A DNA stretch of 5,864 bases from an uncultured Anaerovibrio sp. Its GTDB lineage: Bacteria > Bacillota > Negativicutes > Selenomonadales > Selenomonadaceae. The position numbers and the translations under genes were made by a program. Location of the stretch: assembly GCA_900768695.1 (NCBI GenBank), contig CAAGDY010000306.1:1-5864 (forward strand), given 5' to 3'. Shown piece by piece: positions 1 through 5,798 of this stretch. Each line of letters opens with the position of its first letter. Position 1 is the stretch's first letter. Below the pieces are notes generated by a model. It searched no databases, was not told where the DNA came from, and saw only the letters and a program-made list of their open reading frames with translations.

Positions 1-1671
1 GAGATTCGTCCGGATGCGATTCTGGTGCAGGATTTTGCGGTTTTGGAGCTGACCAGGGAGCTGGGTGTGGATATTCCCCTGCATACCTCCGTCATGATGA
101 ACACCCACAACGAGCATGCCATCAAGAAGCTGAAGGAGTACGGTATTACCCGTATCGTGGTAGGCAGGGAAATGACTCTTTCGGAGCTGGCCCTGTTCAA
201 GGAGCGCACAGGGCTGGAAATCGAGTATTTCATGCATGGTGATATGTGCATCGCTGAAAGCGGCCAGTGCATCCATTCCGGGGTGCTGTTCGGTCAGAGT
301 GGCAACCGGGGGCGCTGCCTGAAGCCATGCCGCTGGCAGTACAAGCTGATTGACGAGGCCACCGGGGAGGTACTGGACAAGGACGACCGGCAGGACTATA
401 AGCTGGCCCTGAAGGACATGTGCATGTACAGGAATATTCCGGAGCTGATTCAGGCAGGGGTATTCTCCTTCAAGATTGAGGGGCGGATGCGTCCGGCTGA
501 TTTTGTGCGCCGCATTGTAGCCACCTACCGAAAGGCCATTGATGCCTATATTGCAGATCCGATGGGCTACACTGTGGATGAGGCGGGCTGGAAGGATTTG
601 TATGAGAACCGCGCCCGTGACTTTACCACTACCTTTGCCCTGGGGCAGCCGGATGAGCGTGCCATCGGCTTTGACGGCAGCCGGGAGCCGCGCTTCTTCA
701 GCAGTGCTGTGGAGGAGCCGGGCTTTCAGGATGAGATTTTGAAGGCAGAGGAGCCTATCAGGGCGGACAATCCTGACCATAGAACATTGTCCGTGCAGGT
801 TTCTGATTTGGCAGCTGTCCGGGCGGCATGTGAAAACGGTGCGGATACCGTGTATCTTGCCGGTGAGGTATTCAAGCCAAAGAAGCCGTGGACGCTCAAG
901 GAGATTGGCGAAGCGATTGCCATCGGCAGGGAGCATGGCACCAGGATTGTGGTCAGCACTCCTCGAACCACTATGCGCCGGGAGTGCGGCCAGCTGGAGC
1001 AGTTCCTTCATGCGGTGGATGACTTGCAGCCGGCAGGCATTATGGTGAGCAACCTAGGCTCCTTGAAGCTGGCGCAGGAGTGCACCAGCCTGCCGGTACA
1101 GGCTGATTTTTCCTTCAACCTTTTCAACCACATGGCGGCTACCTTCCTGCAGAAGAACGGCATCGTCATGGGAACGGCATCCCTGGAGCTGGCCTTTGAG
1201 CAGGTGAGAGGGCTGGTGGAAAATTCGCCGCTGCCGATTGAGGTTATTGTGCACGGCTCCTACGAGTCCATGATTTGTGACCACAATTTTGCCGCCATGC
1301 AGCTTCCTTACAACCATCTGGAAAACCCGGAGCTGGTGGAGAGGCGTTATGCCCTGCTGGATACTGCCGGGGAGATTCATTCCCTGCGCATGGACCAGTT
1401 TGGCCGCAACCACATCCTCTTTGCCAAGGATTTGTGCTATTATCCGTATCTGGAAAAGTTTAACGGTGTGGCATCCTTTAGGATTGAGGCAAAGGATTAT
1501 GAGCCGGAGCTGGTTGGCAGTCTGACGGCTGCCTATAGAAGGGCGTTGGACAGGCTATCTGCCGGTGAGCCGTATCTTGATGAGGCTGATTTTGCTGCTA
1601 TGCAGCAGGAGGGGCCGAGAAAGCTGGGGGTAGGCGTGTACCGCTTCCGCCAGTCCCAGAATTCACTGTAA
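1..1671 (+). CDS. U32-family protein (peptidase U32 / RNA-hydroxylase-like), 5' end missing
   Basis: The frame is open from base 1 to a tandem TAA TAG stop, so the gene starts upstream; 556 residues are visible. The GTG at 25 is internal, because the eight preceding codons continue the fold. Residues 78-95 carry the U32 signature (EYFMHGDMC, then GQC), and KIEGR is at 158-162. Cysteines at 83, 90, 106 and 141 give C-x6-C-x15-C-x34-C, close to the [4Fe-4S] ligand pattern of UbiU-type U32 proteins. From about residue 262 a second U32-like module begins (SVQVSDLAAVRAACENGADT) and runs to the end, with degenerate versions of the same motifs. The usual N-terminal strand (LLAPAG..) lies outside the window. 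Known U32 members (RlhA, TrhP, UbiU/V) carry out prephenate- or Fe-S-dependent hydroxylations of rRNA, tRNA or ubiquinone precursors; true protease activity is doubtful for most. Family assignment is firm. The substrate is not known, and an RNA-modification role is inference. Confidence 0.9.
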   Translation, partial: EIRPDAILVQDFAVLELTRELGVDIPLHTSVMMNTHNEHAIKKLKEYGITRIVVGREMTLSELALFKERTGLEIEYFMHGDMCIAESGQCIHSGVLFGQSGNRGRCLKPCRWQYKLIDEATGEVLDKDDRQDYKLALKDMCMYRNIPELIQAGVFSFKIEGRMRPADFVRRIVATYRKAIDAYIADPMGYTVDEAGWKDLYENRARDFTTTFALGQPDERAIGFDGSREPRFFSSAVEEPGFQDEILKAEEPIRADNPDHRTLSVQVSDLAAVRAACENGADTVYLAGEVFKPKKPWTLKEIGEAIAIGREHGTRIVVSTPRTTMRRECGQLEQFLHAVDDLQPAGIMVSNLGSLKLAQECTSLPVQADFSFNLFNHMAATFLQKNGIVMGTASLELAFEQVRGLVENSPLPIEVIVHGSYESMICDHNFAAMQLPYNHLENPELVERRYALLDTAGEIHSLRMDQFGRNHILFAKDLCYYPYLEKFNGVASFRIEAKDYEPELVGSLTAAYRRALDRLSAGEPYLDEADFAAMQQEGPRKLGVGVYRFRQSQNSL

Positions 1672-1678
1672 TAGGTCT

Positions 1679-1783
1679 TGGCGGAAGAAATATAGCTGCA
1701 ATAAATGTAGCTGCAATAAATATAGCTGGAATATATGTAGCTTGAAGAAATATGGCTACAAGAAATGTAGCTGGAATAAATAT
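1679..1783. repeat. Seven degenerate 15-bp tandem repeats
   Basis: Units start at 1679, 1694, 1709, 1724, 1739, 1754 and 1769, each 15 bp, with consensus AGCTGNAATAAATRT. The first copy is the most diverged. The last three bases alternate strictly, TAT, TGT, TAT, TGT, TAT, TGT, TAT, so the true period is arguably 30 bp. The array begins 8 bases after the U32 stop codon and ends 2 bases before the aminotransferase ribosome binding site, so it fills nearly the whole gap. It is AT-rich against GC-rich neighbours. No terminator is visible in it. Function is unknown: it could be a slipped-strand minisatellite, a spacer, or a set of protein-binding sites in the leader. Confidence 0.9.
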
Positions 1784-1785
1784 AT

Positions 1786-1792
1786 GGGAGAG
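1786..1792 (+). promoter_or_regulatory. Ribosome binding site that fixes the aminotransferase start
   Basis: GGGAGAG lies 7 bases before the ATG at 1800. This decides between that start and the in-frame ATG at 1752, which lies inside the repeat array, has no purine-rich site in front of it and would add 16 residues unlike the family. Confidence 0.8.
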
Positions 1793-1799
1793 TTGTTTT

Positions 1800-3098
1800 A
1801 TGTCAATGGAAAAGCCGATTGGGCCTGCTGCCATTTTGGAGAAGAAAAAGAAATATATCATGCCGTGCCTGGCGCATTTTTATCAGGAGCCGAGGCAGTT
1901 TGTCAGGGGGGAGATGCAGTATCTCTATGACAGCGAGGGCAGGAAGTATCTGGACTGCTTTGCAGGTGTGTCCGTTATCAACTGCGGTCACTGCAACCCG
2001 GAGATTAATGCCAAGGTGGTGGAGCAGGTGCAGAGCCTGCAGCATGTGTGCAATATTTATCTCACGGAGAACTTTGTCAACCTGGCAGAAAAGCTGGCAG
2101 AGGTAACACCGGGGGATCTGCAGAAGACCTTCTTCTGCTCCACCGGCACGGAGGCAAATGAGGGAGCGCTGCTGCTGGCATCCATCTATACGGGCCGGGA
2201 TGAGTTTATTGCCCTCAGGAATGGCCTTCACGGCAGGACAAAGCTGACCATGAGCCTGACGGGGATTCAGATGTGGCGCACGGATCCACATCCTTGCGGC
2301 GGCATCCACTTTGCACCTAATGCCTACTGCTACCGCTGTCCGCTGGGCAAGAAATTCCCTGAGTGCGACTATGCCTGTGCTGATGCGGTGGAGGATTTGA
2401 TCAGGACTGCCACCAGCGGCCGTCCGGCTGCCCTGATTGCCGAGGCTATTCAGGGCAATGCAGGTATTATTACGCCGCCAAAGGGGTATTTTAAGCGTGT
2501 CAAGGAAATCCTGGAGAGCCATGATGCCCTTTTGATTATTGACGAGGTGCAGACAGGCTTTGCCAGAACCGGCAAGATGTTTGCTATTGAAAACTATGAT
2601 GTGGTGCCTGATATTATGTCTATGGCAAAGGCCCTGGGCAATGGTGCGCCGATTTCCGCCTTTACGGCATCTGCCAGGATTGCGGATACCTATACGAAGC
2701 CGGGAGCATCTACTTTGGGCGGCAATCCTGTGTCCTCTATGGCAGGTATCGGGGTGCTGGATTATATCAAGGAGCACAGGCTGATGGAAAATGCCCTGGA
2801 GCGGGGCCGGCAGCTTTATGACGGGCTGGTGGAGCTGCAGAAGAAGCACCCGATTATCGGGGATATCCGCGGGCTTGGCCTGATGCGTGGTGCCGAGTTT
2901 GTTCATGCAGACAAGAGTCCGGCGGCAGAGGAGCTGGACAGGGTGTTGGAGGCCATGAAGGACAGGGGCTTTATTATCGGCAAGAACGGCGTAGCGAGAA
3001 ATGTAATGGCGTTCCAGCCGCCTCTGGTGATTACAGCAGCTGATATTGACAGCCTGCTGAACAGCCTTGAGGATGTGCTGACAGAATTGAAATACTGA
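1800..3098 (+). CDS. Class III PLP-dependent aminotransferase (aspartate aminotransferase family)
   Basis: 432 residues, the normal length for fold-type I class III aminotransferases, a cytoplasmic family that moves an amino group between an omega-amino or alpha-amino donor and pyruvate, glyoxylate or 2-oxoglutarate. The N-terminal part carries the usual GEMQYLYDSEGRKYLDCFAG pattern. S-T-G-T-E-A-N at 114-120 is the phosphate-binding turn. D248 in IIDEVQTGFARTGKMF pairs with the pyridine nitrogen, and K277 in SMAKALGNGAPI is the Schiff-base lysine. The TLGGNP motif follows. All catalytic parts are present, so it should be active. Four cysteines at 177, 180, 189 and 193 (C-x2-C-x8-C-x3-C) sit in an insertion known from the AGXT2 / 4-aminobutyrate aminotransferase-like branch. 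Substrate cannot be read from sequence; 4-aminobutyrate, beta-alanine/3-aminoisobutyrate or alanine-glyoxylate are candidates. The ATG at 1806 is a weaker alternative start. It forms a tight pair with the downstream DUF554 gene. Confidence 0.93.
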   Translation: MSMEKPIGPAAILEKKKKYIMPCLAHFYQEPRQFVRGEMQYLYDSEGRKYLDCFAGVSVINCGHCNPEINAKVVEQVQSLQHVCNIYLTENFVNLAEKLAEVTPGDLQKTFFCSTGTEANEGALLLASIYTGRDEFIALRNGLHGRTKLTMSLTGIQMWRTDPHPCGGIHFAPNAYCYRCPLGKKFPECDYACADAVEDLIRTATSGRPAALIAEAIQGNAGIITPPKGYFKRVKEILESHDALLIIDEVQTGFARTGKMFAIENYDVVPDIMSMAKALGNGAPISAFTASARIADTYTKPGASTLGGNPVSSMAGIGVLDYIKEHRLMENALERGRQLYDGLVELQKKHPIIGDIRGLGLMRGAEFVHADKSPAAEELDRVLEAMKDRGFIIGKNGVARNVMAFQPPLVITAADIDSLLNSLEDVLTELKY

Positions 3099-3100
3099 GG
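3097..3100 (+). promoter_or_regulatory. Ribosome binding site overlapping the upstream stop codon
   Basis: GAGG shares its first two bases with the TGA stop of the aminotransferase (3096-3098) and lies 5 bases before the ATG at 3106. Ribosomes ending the first gene would clear or occupy this site, so the two genes are probably translationally coupled. Confidence 0.75.
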
Positions 3101-3105
3101 TTTTT

Positions 3106-3810
3106 ATGTTTGCGGTGATAGTGAATACCCTGGCGATTGTGGCAGGCTCCCTGCTGGGGCTGCTGCTGCGCAGGGGACTGCCGGAGCGGCTGACTGGTGC
3201 TCTGATGCAGGGGCTGGGGCTTTGTACGGTGCTGATTGGCGTGCAGGGGGCGATACAGGAGAGCAATGTGCTGATCATGATTGTTTCCGTGGTGCTGGGC
3301 ATCCTGATGGGAGAGGCTGTTGATGCTGACGGCAGTGTAAATCGCTTTACGGAGAGGCTGCTGAGCCGCTTTGCCGGGGGCAAAGGGGAGTCGGGCAGGA
3401 TGGCGAATGCCTTCGTTACCTCCTGCCTGATTATGAACGTGGGAGCTATGGTGATTGTTGGCTCCCTGGATGCAGGTCTGCGGGCTGACTATACCATGCT
3501 CTATACCAAGTCCCTGCTGGACTTTATCGCAGGCATTATGATGACGGCTGCCATGGGCATCGGTGTCATGGGTTCAGCGGTGTTTACCTTGATTTTTCAA
3601 GGGGCTATCGTGCTGCTGGCTGAGTTTATTTCCCCCTTTGTGTCAGAATATATCATACAGGAAATGGCATGCACCGGCTGCCTGATTATTGTTGCCCTGG
3701 GGCTGAATATGCTGGAGCTTACCAAAATCAAGGTAATTAACTACCTGCCGGCACTGGCAGTAGTGCCCTTTGTGGCGTATGCCTTCAGGGTGCTGGGGCT
3801 TGGTTCATGA
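3106..3810 (+). CDS. DUF554 family integral membrane protein (YqgA/YdfK-like)
   Basis: 234 residues, matching the roughly 230 usual for DUF554. It opens with the family-typical VNTLAIVAGSLLGLLLRRGLPERL, followed by hydrophobic stretches at about 33-47, 54-70, 104-123, 136-155, 155-176, 187-204 and 212-230, which predict six or seven membrane spans. A short polar segment at about 71-100 (VDADGSVNRFTERLLSRFAGGKGESGR) would be a loop. The family sits in the cytoplasmic membrane and I know of no established function; a transport role is often guessed. It starts 7 bases after the aminotransferase stop and appears coupled to it, which would fit movement of an amino-acid-like substrate or product, but that is inference. 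The operon ends at the terminator about 110 bases downstream. Confidence 0.88.
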   Translation: MFAVIVNTLAIVAGSLLGLLLRRGLPERLTGALMQGLGLCTVLIGVQGAIQESNVLIMIVSVVLGILMGEAVDADGSVNRFTERLLSRFAGGKGESGRMANAFVTSCLIMNVGAMVIVGSLDAGLRADYTMLYTKSLLDFIAGIMMTAAMGIGVMGSAVFTLIFQGAIVLLAEFISPFVSEYIIQEMACTGCLIIVALGLNMLELTKIKVINYLPALAVVPFVAYAFRVLGLGS

Positions 3811-3867
3811 GCAGGCCGCAAAGCCGAAATGCTGCTCAATGGTTTAGAAATAGCTTTCAAGTAAGCT

Positions 3868-3924
3868 AAATTTAATTTCAAATTAAAAAATAAAAATAAA
3901 GATAAAATAAAATTAAAATTAAAA
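3868..3924. other. A/T-only tract before the terminator
   Basis: 57 bases contain a single C (3879) and a single G (3901); the rest is A and T, mostly A-runs on the + strand. It includes a 17-base inverted repeat at 3871-3887 (TTTAATTT, C, AAATTAAA). Just upstream, TAGCTT at 3851-3856 and AAGCTA at 3863-3868 could form a small hairpin. No coding potential is visible between 3811 and 4068. Read on the - strand, the tract supplies a long T-rich tail after the hairpin at 3921-3965. Confidence 0.8.
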
Positions 3925-3968
3925 GATGGTTCTGATGTACATGCTGTACGTCAAAACCATCTTTTTTT
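3921..3968. terminator. Strong intrinsic terminator, probably bidirectional
   Basis: A 21-base arm (3921-3941) pairs with 3945-3965 around a 3-base TGC loop, with one C/A mismatch and one T/G wobble. On the + strand the stem leads into seven T residues (3962-3968), which would end the aminotransferase-DUF554 transcript. The left arm starts with AAAA and follows the A-rich tract, so a leftward transcript from the insertion sequence would also meet a hairpin followed by a T-rich tail. Confidence 0.92.
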
Positions 3969-4060
3969 GGTTGAGGATTTAGTTGTGAGGTTAGTGGAGA
4001 GGGGGGATGGGGTAGTGGAGTGGTTAGTTGGTGGGGAGTGGTTGATGGGGTAGTGGTATG
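3969..4060. repeat. C-free G/T-rich stretch with short direct repeats
   Basis: With the terminator T-run, bases 3962-4060 contain no C on the + strand. GATGGGGTAGTGG occurs at 4006-4018 and 4044-4056, and GGAGTGGTT at 4017-4025 and 4035-4043. G-runs of four or more are at 4001-4006, 4009-4012, 4033-4036 and 4047-4050, so a G-quadruplex is conceivable, although one loop would be about 20 bases. No open frame or RNA gene is recognisable. It ends 8 bases before the insertion sequence. Confidence 0.75.
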
Positions 4061-4068
4061 CCGTAAAC

Positions 4069-4130
4069 TGTACCCCTTGTCAAGGACATTTTGAATTAGT
4101 GTAGCTCCTATTTTTTAGACACCTACACAA
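4069..4130 (+). repeat. Left terminal inverted repeat of the insertion sequence
   Basis: Imperfect match to the reverse complement of 5799-5859. Identical blocks are TGTACCC (4069-4075), GGACA (4084-4088), GAATTAGTGTAG (4093-4104) and AGACACC-ACACAA (4117-4130, one mismatch). This is the orfB-side end of the element. Confidence 0.88.
4078..4083 (-). promoter_or_regulatory. Outward-facing -35 box in the left end
   Basis: TGTCAA on the + strand reads TTGACA on the - strand, a perfect -35 hexamer pointing out of the element and 9 bases from the tip. If the two ends were joined with about 3 bases between them, CATAAC in the right end (from 5853 down to 5848) would fall about 18 bases downstream as a -10. 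IS3-family circles are known to make such junction promoters. In the present linear context the flank offers only a poor -10 (CATACC). Confidence 0.6.
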
Positions 4131-4211
4131 AAGTAATATCCTTGATTTCGGACATTTCTTTGTTTGGTTATCCACATAAGTGGACACATGACATTTGATG
4201 TGCCCACAAAA

Positions 4212-4240
4212 TTGGACAACCCGAATTGATATGATATTCT
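4212..4240 (+). promoter_or_regulatory. Promoter-like subterminal repeat, inward facing
   Basis: TTGGACA (4212-4218) and TGATATTCT (4232-4240, extended -10 form TG-A-TATTCT) have the same order and nearly the same spacing as the orfA promoter at the other end. It points into the 3' end of orfB, so it could give antisense RNA or simply be a second transposase-binding site. Confidence 0.45.
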
Positions 4241-4248
4241 TTTAAGCT

Positions 4249-5262
4249 TTATTTTTCAGAATCTATATGAACTGCCGTCTTGCCAAGCTCTTTAGGTTCT
4301 TTCTGGATGGCTGGCGGGGCAGGTGCATTAGGGATATCCAGAGGATACTCCCCGGTAGTAACAAATTTGTAGAATTCATTAGGCGACAGCTTGGCAAGAT
4401 GCCACTGGTAACGCCGATTGTTGTAATAATCCATATAGTCATCAATGATGACTTGAACCTCAGTAAACTCAGTACATTCCGCAAGTTTCGGCATGATGTG
4501 GTCTTTCATATGGCCGAAGAAGCTTTCCTGCGGAGCGTTGTCCCAGCAGTTTCCCCTGCGGGACATGGACTGGCGGAGTTTTTTATCATAAAGGATATTT
4601 ATGAACTTGTGGCTGGTATAGTGGCAGCCCTGATCTGAATGAATGACCGTTTCCGCCTGGAGGGAGACTCCATGATTTTCCACCAGTTTGTTGATGGTTT
4701 CCAAAACGAAATCCACTTCCAGTGATGGGCTGAGCACATACGAAAGTATCTGCTTGGTAAAGGCATCCAGGACAGTAGATAAATAAGCAAAGGTGCCATT
4801 GTACGGCAGATAGGTGATGTCCGTCAGCAGGACGATTCTGGGGCCGTATGCCTCAAATTCACGCTGAAGCAGGTTGTCTGCGACATTGCTTGTCTTAAGG
4901 GCTTTGGCCATCCGCCTGTAAGGGTTCGAGCCCCTGTAGGGGCAGGACAGATTGAATTTGTCCATCAGACGCCGGATCTTTTTGAGATTCATAATCACAG
5001 GCGGATCCATATGAAGCAGGGCCATGTAGATGCCCTTGGCACCCTTTGTATAGCCGTGCATTTTGTAGGCAGCCAGTATCAGATCAAAGTCATCATGATC
5101 CTGCTGTTCTTTAAGCGCTCTTGCAGGGGCGGCTTTGACCCAGGCGTAATAACCGCTACGGGATACACCTGCCATTTCACAGAGTGTCTTGACAGACAGC
5201 GTGTTATGGCTTTGCTGCATGGTGTTGTAGATGATTTCGAATACCCAGGAAGAATCGTTCAT
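4249..5262 (-). CDS. IS3-family transposase OrfB (DDE integrase core)
   Basis: 337 residues from the ATG; the frame is open back to the frameshift site, which would give 351 residues in the fused protein. The N-terminal part has an HTH_21-like region (about 22-45, VKTLCEMAGVSRSGYYAWVK), then the HGYTKGAKGIY segment. The rve/RNase-H core carries the catalytic triad D148 (LTDITYLP), D210 (HSDQGCHYTS) and E246 (CWDNAPQESFFGHMK); the D210-E246 interval is 35 residues, the DD35E spacing of the family. YYNNRRYQWHLAKLSPNEFY is the usual C-terminal block, followed by a proline-rich tail. It cuts and joins the element ends. No good ribosome binding site precedes the ATG (the nearest, AGGAAG, is 14 bases away), so it is probably made mainly as the OrfAB fusion. 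Confidence 0.95.
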   Translation of the reverse strand: MNDSSWVFEIIYNTMQQSHNTLSVKTLCEMAGVSRSGYYAWVKAAPARALKEQQDHDDFDLILAAYKMHGYTKGAKGIYMALLHMDPPVIMNLKKIRRLMDKFNLSCPYRGSNPYRRMAKALKTSNVADNLLQREFEAYGPRIVLLTDITYLPYNGTFAYLSTVLDAFTKQILSYVLSPSLEVDFVLETINKLVENHGVSLQAETVIHSDQGCHYTSHKFINILYDKKLRQSMSRRGNCWDNAPQESFFGHMKDHIMPKLAECTEFTEVQVIIDDYMDYYNNRRYQWHLAKLSPNEFYKFVTTGEYPLDIPNAPAPPAIQKEPKELGKTAVHIDSEK

Positions 5263-5273
5263 GAGCAGAGCAC

Positions 5274-5699
5274 CTACTTCCTTGTAGTTCTGATCGAGGA
5301 AATTTTTTTTAGAAATTCCATTTCCTGTTTCAGGTAATCTACTTCATGCCGCAGCTGTTTAATCTCATCAGCCTCGGATACAGGTTTGGTAGCATCTGTG
5401 GTTGCATCGTGGCTGGCTGCCTCGCCCCGTGGACCATAACCCTCATGGAATTCCCCGTACTGTTTATATTCTGTACGGATATGCTGGGAAATGCTCCATA
5501 TGCGCCGCTCGCCGATGAGGCTGATGTCAAAACCATGATATTCAAGAATCTTTCTCGGAGATTCACCAGCTTTGTATGCGGTCATGAAGAGCTCCTTGAA
5601 CTCTTTGGTGAGAGTGATCCTTGTCTCAGTAACACTGTAGATGTAAGGGTTTTGGCGAAGTAACTGTTGTTGTTCCTCTGTGAATAGTTTTCTGCTCAT
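5274..5699 (-). CDS. IS3-family OrfA (helix-turn-helix, leucine zipper)
   Basis: 141 residues from an ATG with GGAGG (5706-5710) 6 bases upstream. The N-terminal half (FTEEQQQLLRQNPYIYSVTE, then TKEFKELFMTAYKAGESPRKILEYHGFD) is a DNA-binding helix-turn-helix module of IS3 OrfA proteins, for recognising the terminal repeats. A polar, probably flexible stretch spans about 80-110. Residues 113-132 form a leucine zipper with L116, L123 and L130 in heptad spacing and V120 and M127 between, the usual multimerisation element. Translated alone it ends at 5274; with a -1 shift after K132 it continues into OrfB to give a protein of about 483 residues. OrfA alone commonly regulates transposition in this family. 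Confidence 0.92.
   Translation of the reverse strand: MSRKLFTEEQQQLLRQNPYIYSVTETRITLTKEFKELFMTAYKAGESPRKILEYHGFDISLIGERRIWSISQHIRTEYKQYGEFHEGYGPRGEAASHDATTDATKPVSEADEIKQLRHEVDYLKQEMEFLKKISSIRTTRK
5304..5310 (-). promoter_or_regulatory. Programmed -1 ribosomal frameshift site (A_AAA_AAA)
   Basis: On the - strand, eight A residues (5310-5303) are read CT-A AAA AAA ATT in the orfA frame, a canonical slippery heptamer. Slipping back one base gives AAT TTC CTC GAT and an open frame straight into OrfB. AGGA at 5326-5323 lies 12 bases upstream, at the distance of a Shine-Dalgarno-like stimulator. A small CTAC/GTAG hairpin downstream is weak. Confidence 0.85.
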
Positions 5700-5722
5700 G
5701 AAAATCCTCCATTTCTGTGATT

Positions 5723-5752
5723 AGAATATCACATCTGGAAAGGCGTGTCCAA
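5723..5752 (-). promoter_or_regulatory. Promoter of orfA
   Basis: On the - strand, TTGGACA (5752-5746) is followed after 17 bases by TATTCT, preceded by TGA as an extended -10 (TGATATTCT, 5731-5723). The orfA ribosome binding site and start lie about 13 and 24 bases further on. The same two boxes recur at the left end of the element, so the promoter probably overlaps a transposase-binding site. Confidence 0.6.
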
Positions 5753-5798
5753 GAAAAAGGGTTCACATGGGAACGGTGATTAATAACAGGGGCACGTC

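Noticed and set aside
1679..1783. CRISPR array
   Set aside because: Units are 15 bp and directly adjacent with no unique spacers.
1752..1799. Upstream ATG at 1752 as the aminotransferase start
   Set aside because: It lies in the repeat array without a ribosome binding site and adds 16 residues not typical of the family; the ATG at 1800 has GGGAGAG at good spacing.
1742..1930. A small + strand frame with pentapeptide-like repeats (GYKKC SWNKY type) running into the aminotransferase gene
   Set aside because: The 15-bp repeat gives a five-residue repeat in any frame; this one begins with TTG, lacks a ribosome binding site and continues out of frame through a clear gene.
1803..3383. A 526-codon open frame on the - strand
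   Set aside because: It lies opposite the aminotransferase and the start of DUF554, is rich in His, Arg and Cys with no recognisable motif, and is a shadow of GC-rich coding sequence.
4171..4184. Hairpin TCCAC-ATAA-GTGGA as a terminator for the transposase
   Set aside because: The stem is only 5 bp and no T-run follows on the - strand.
4267..4638. A 123-codon + strand frame opposite orfB
   Set aside because: It is antisense to the well-supported transposase and shows no recognisable domain or ribosome binding site.
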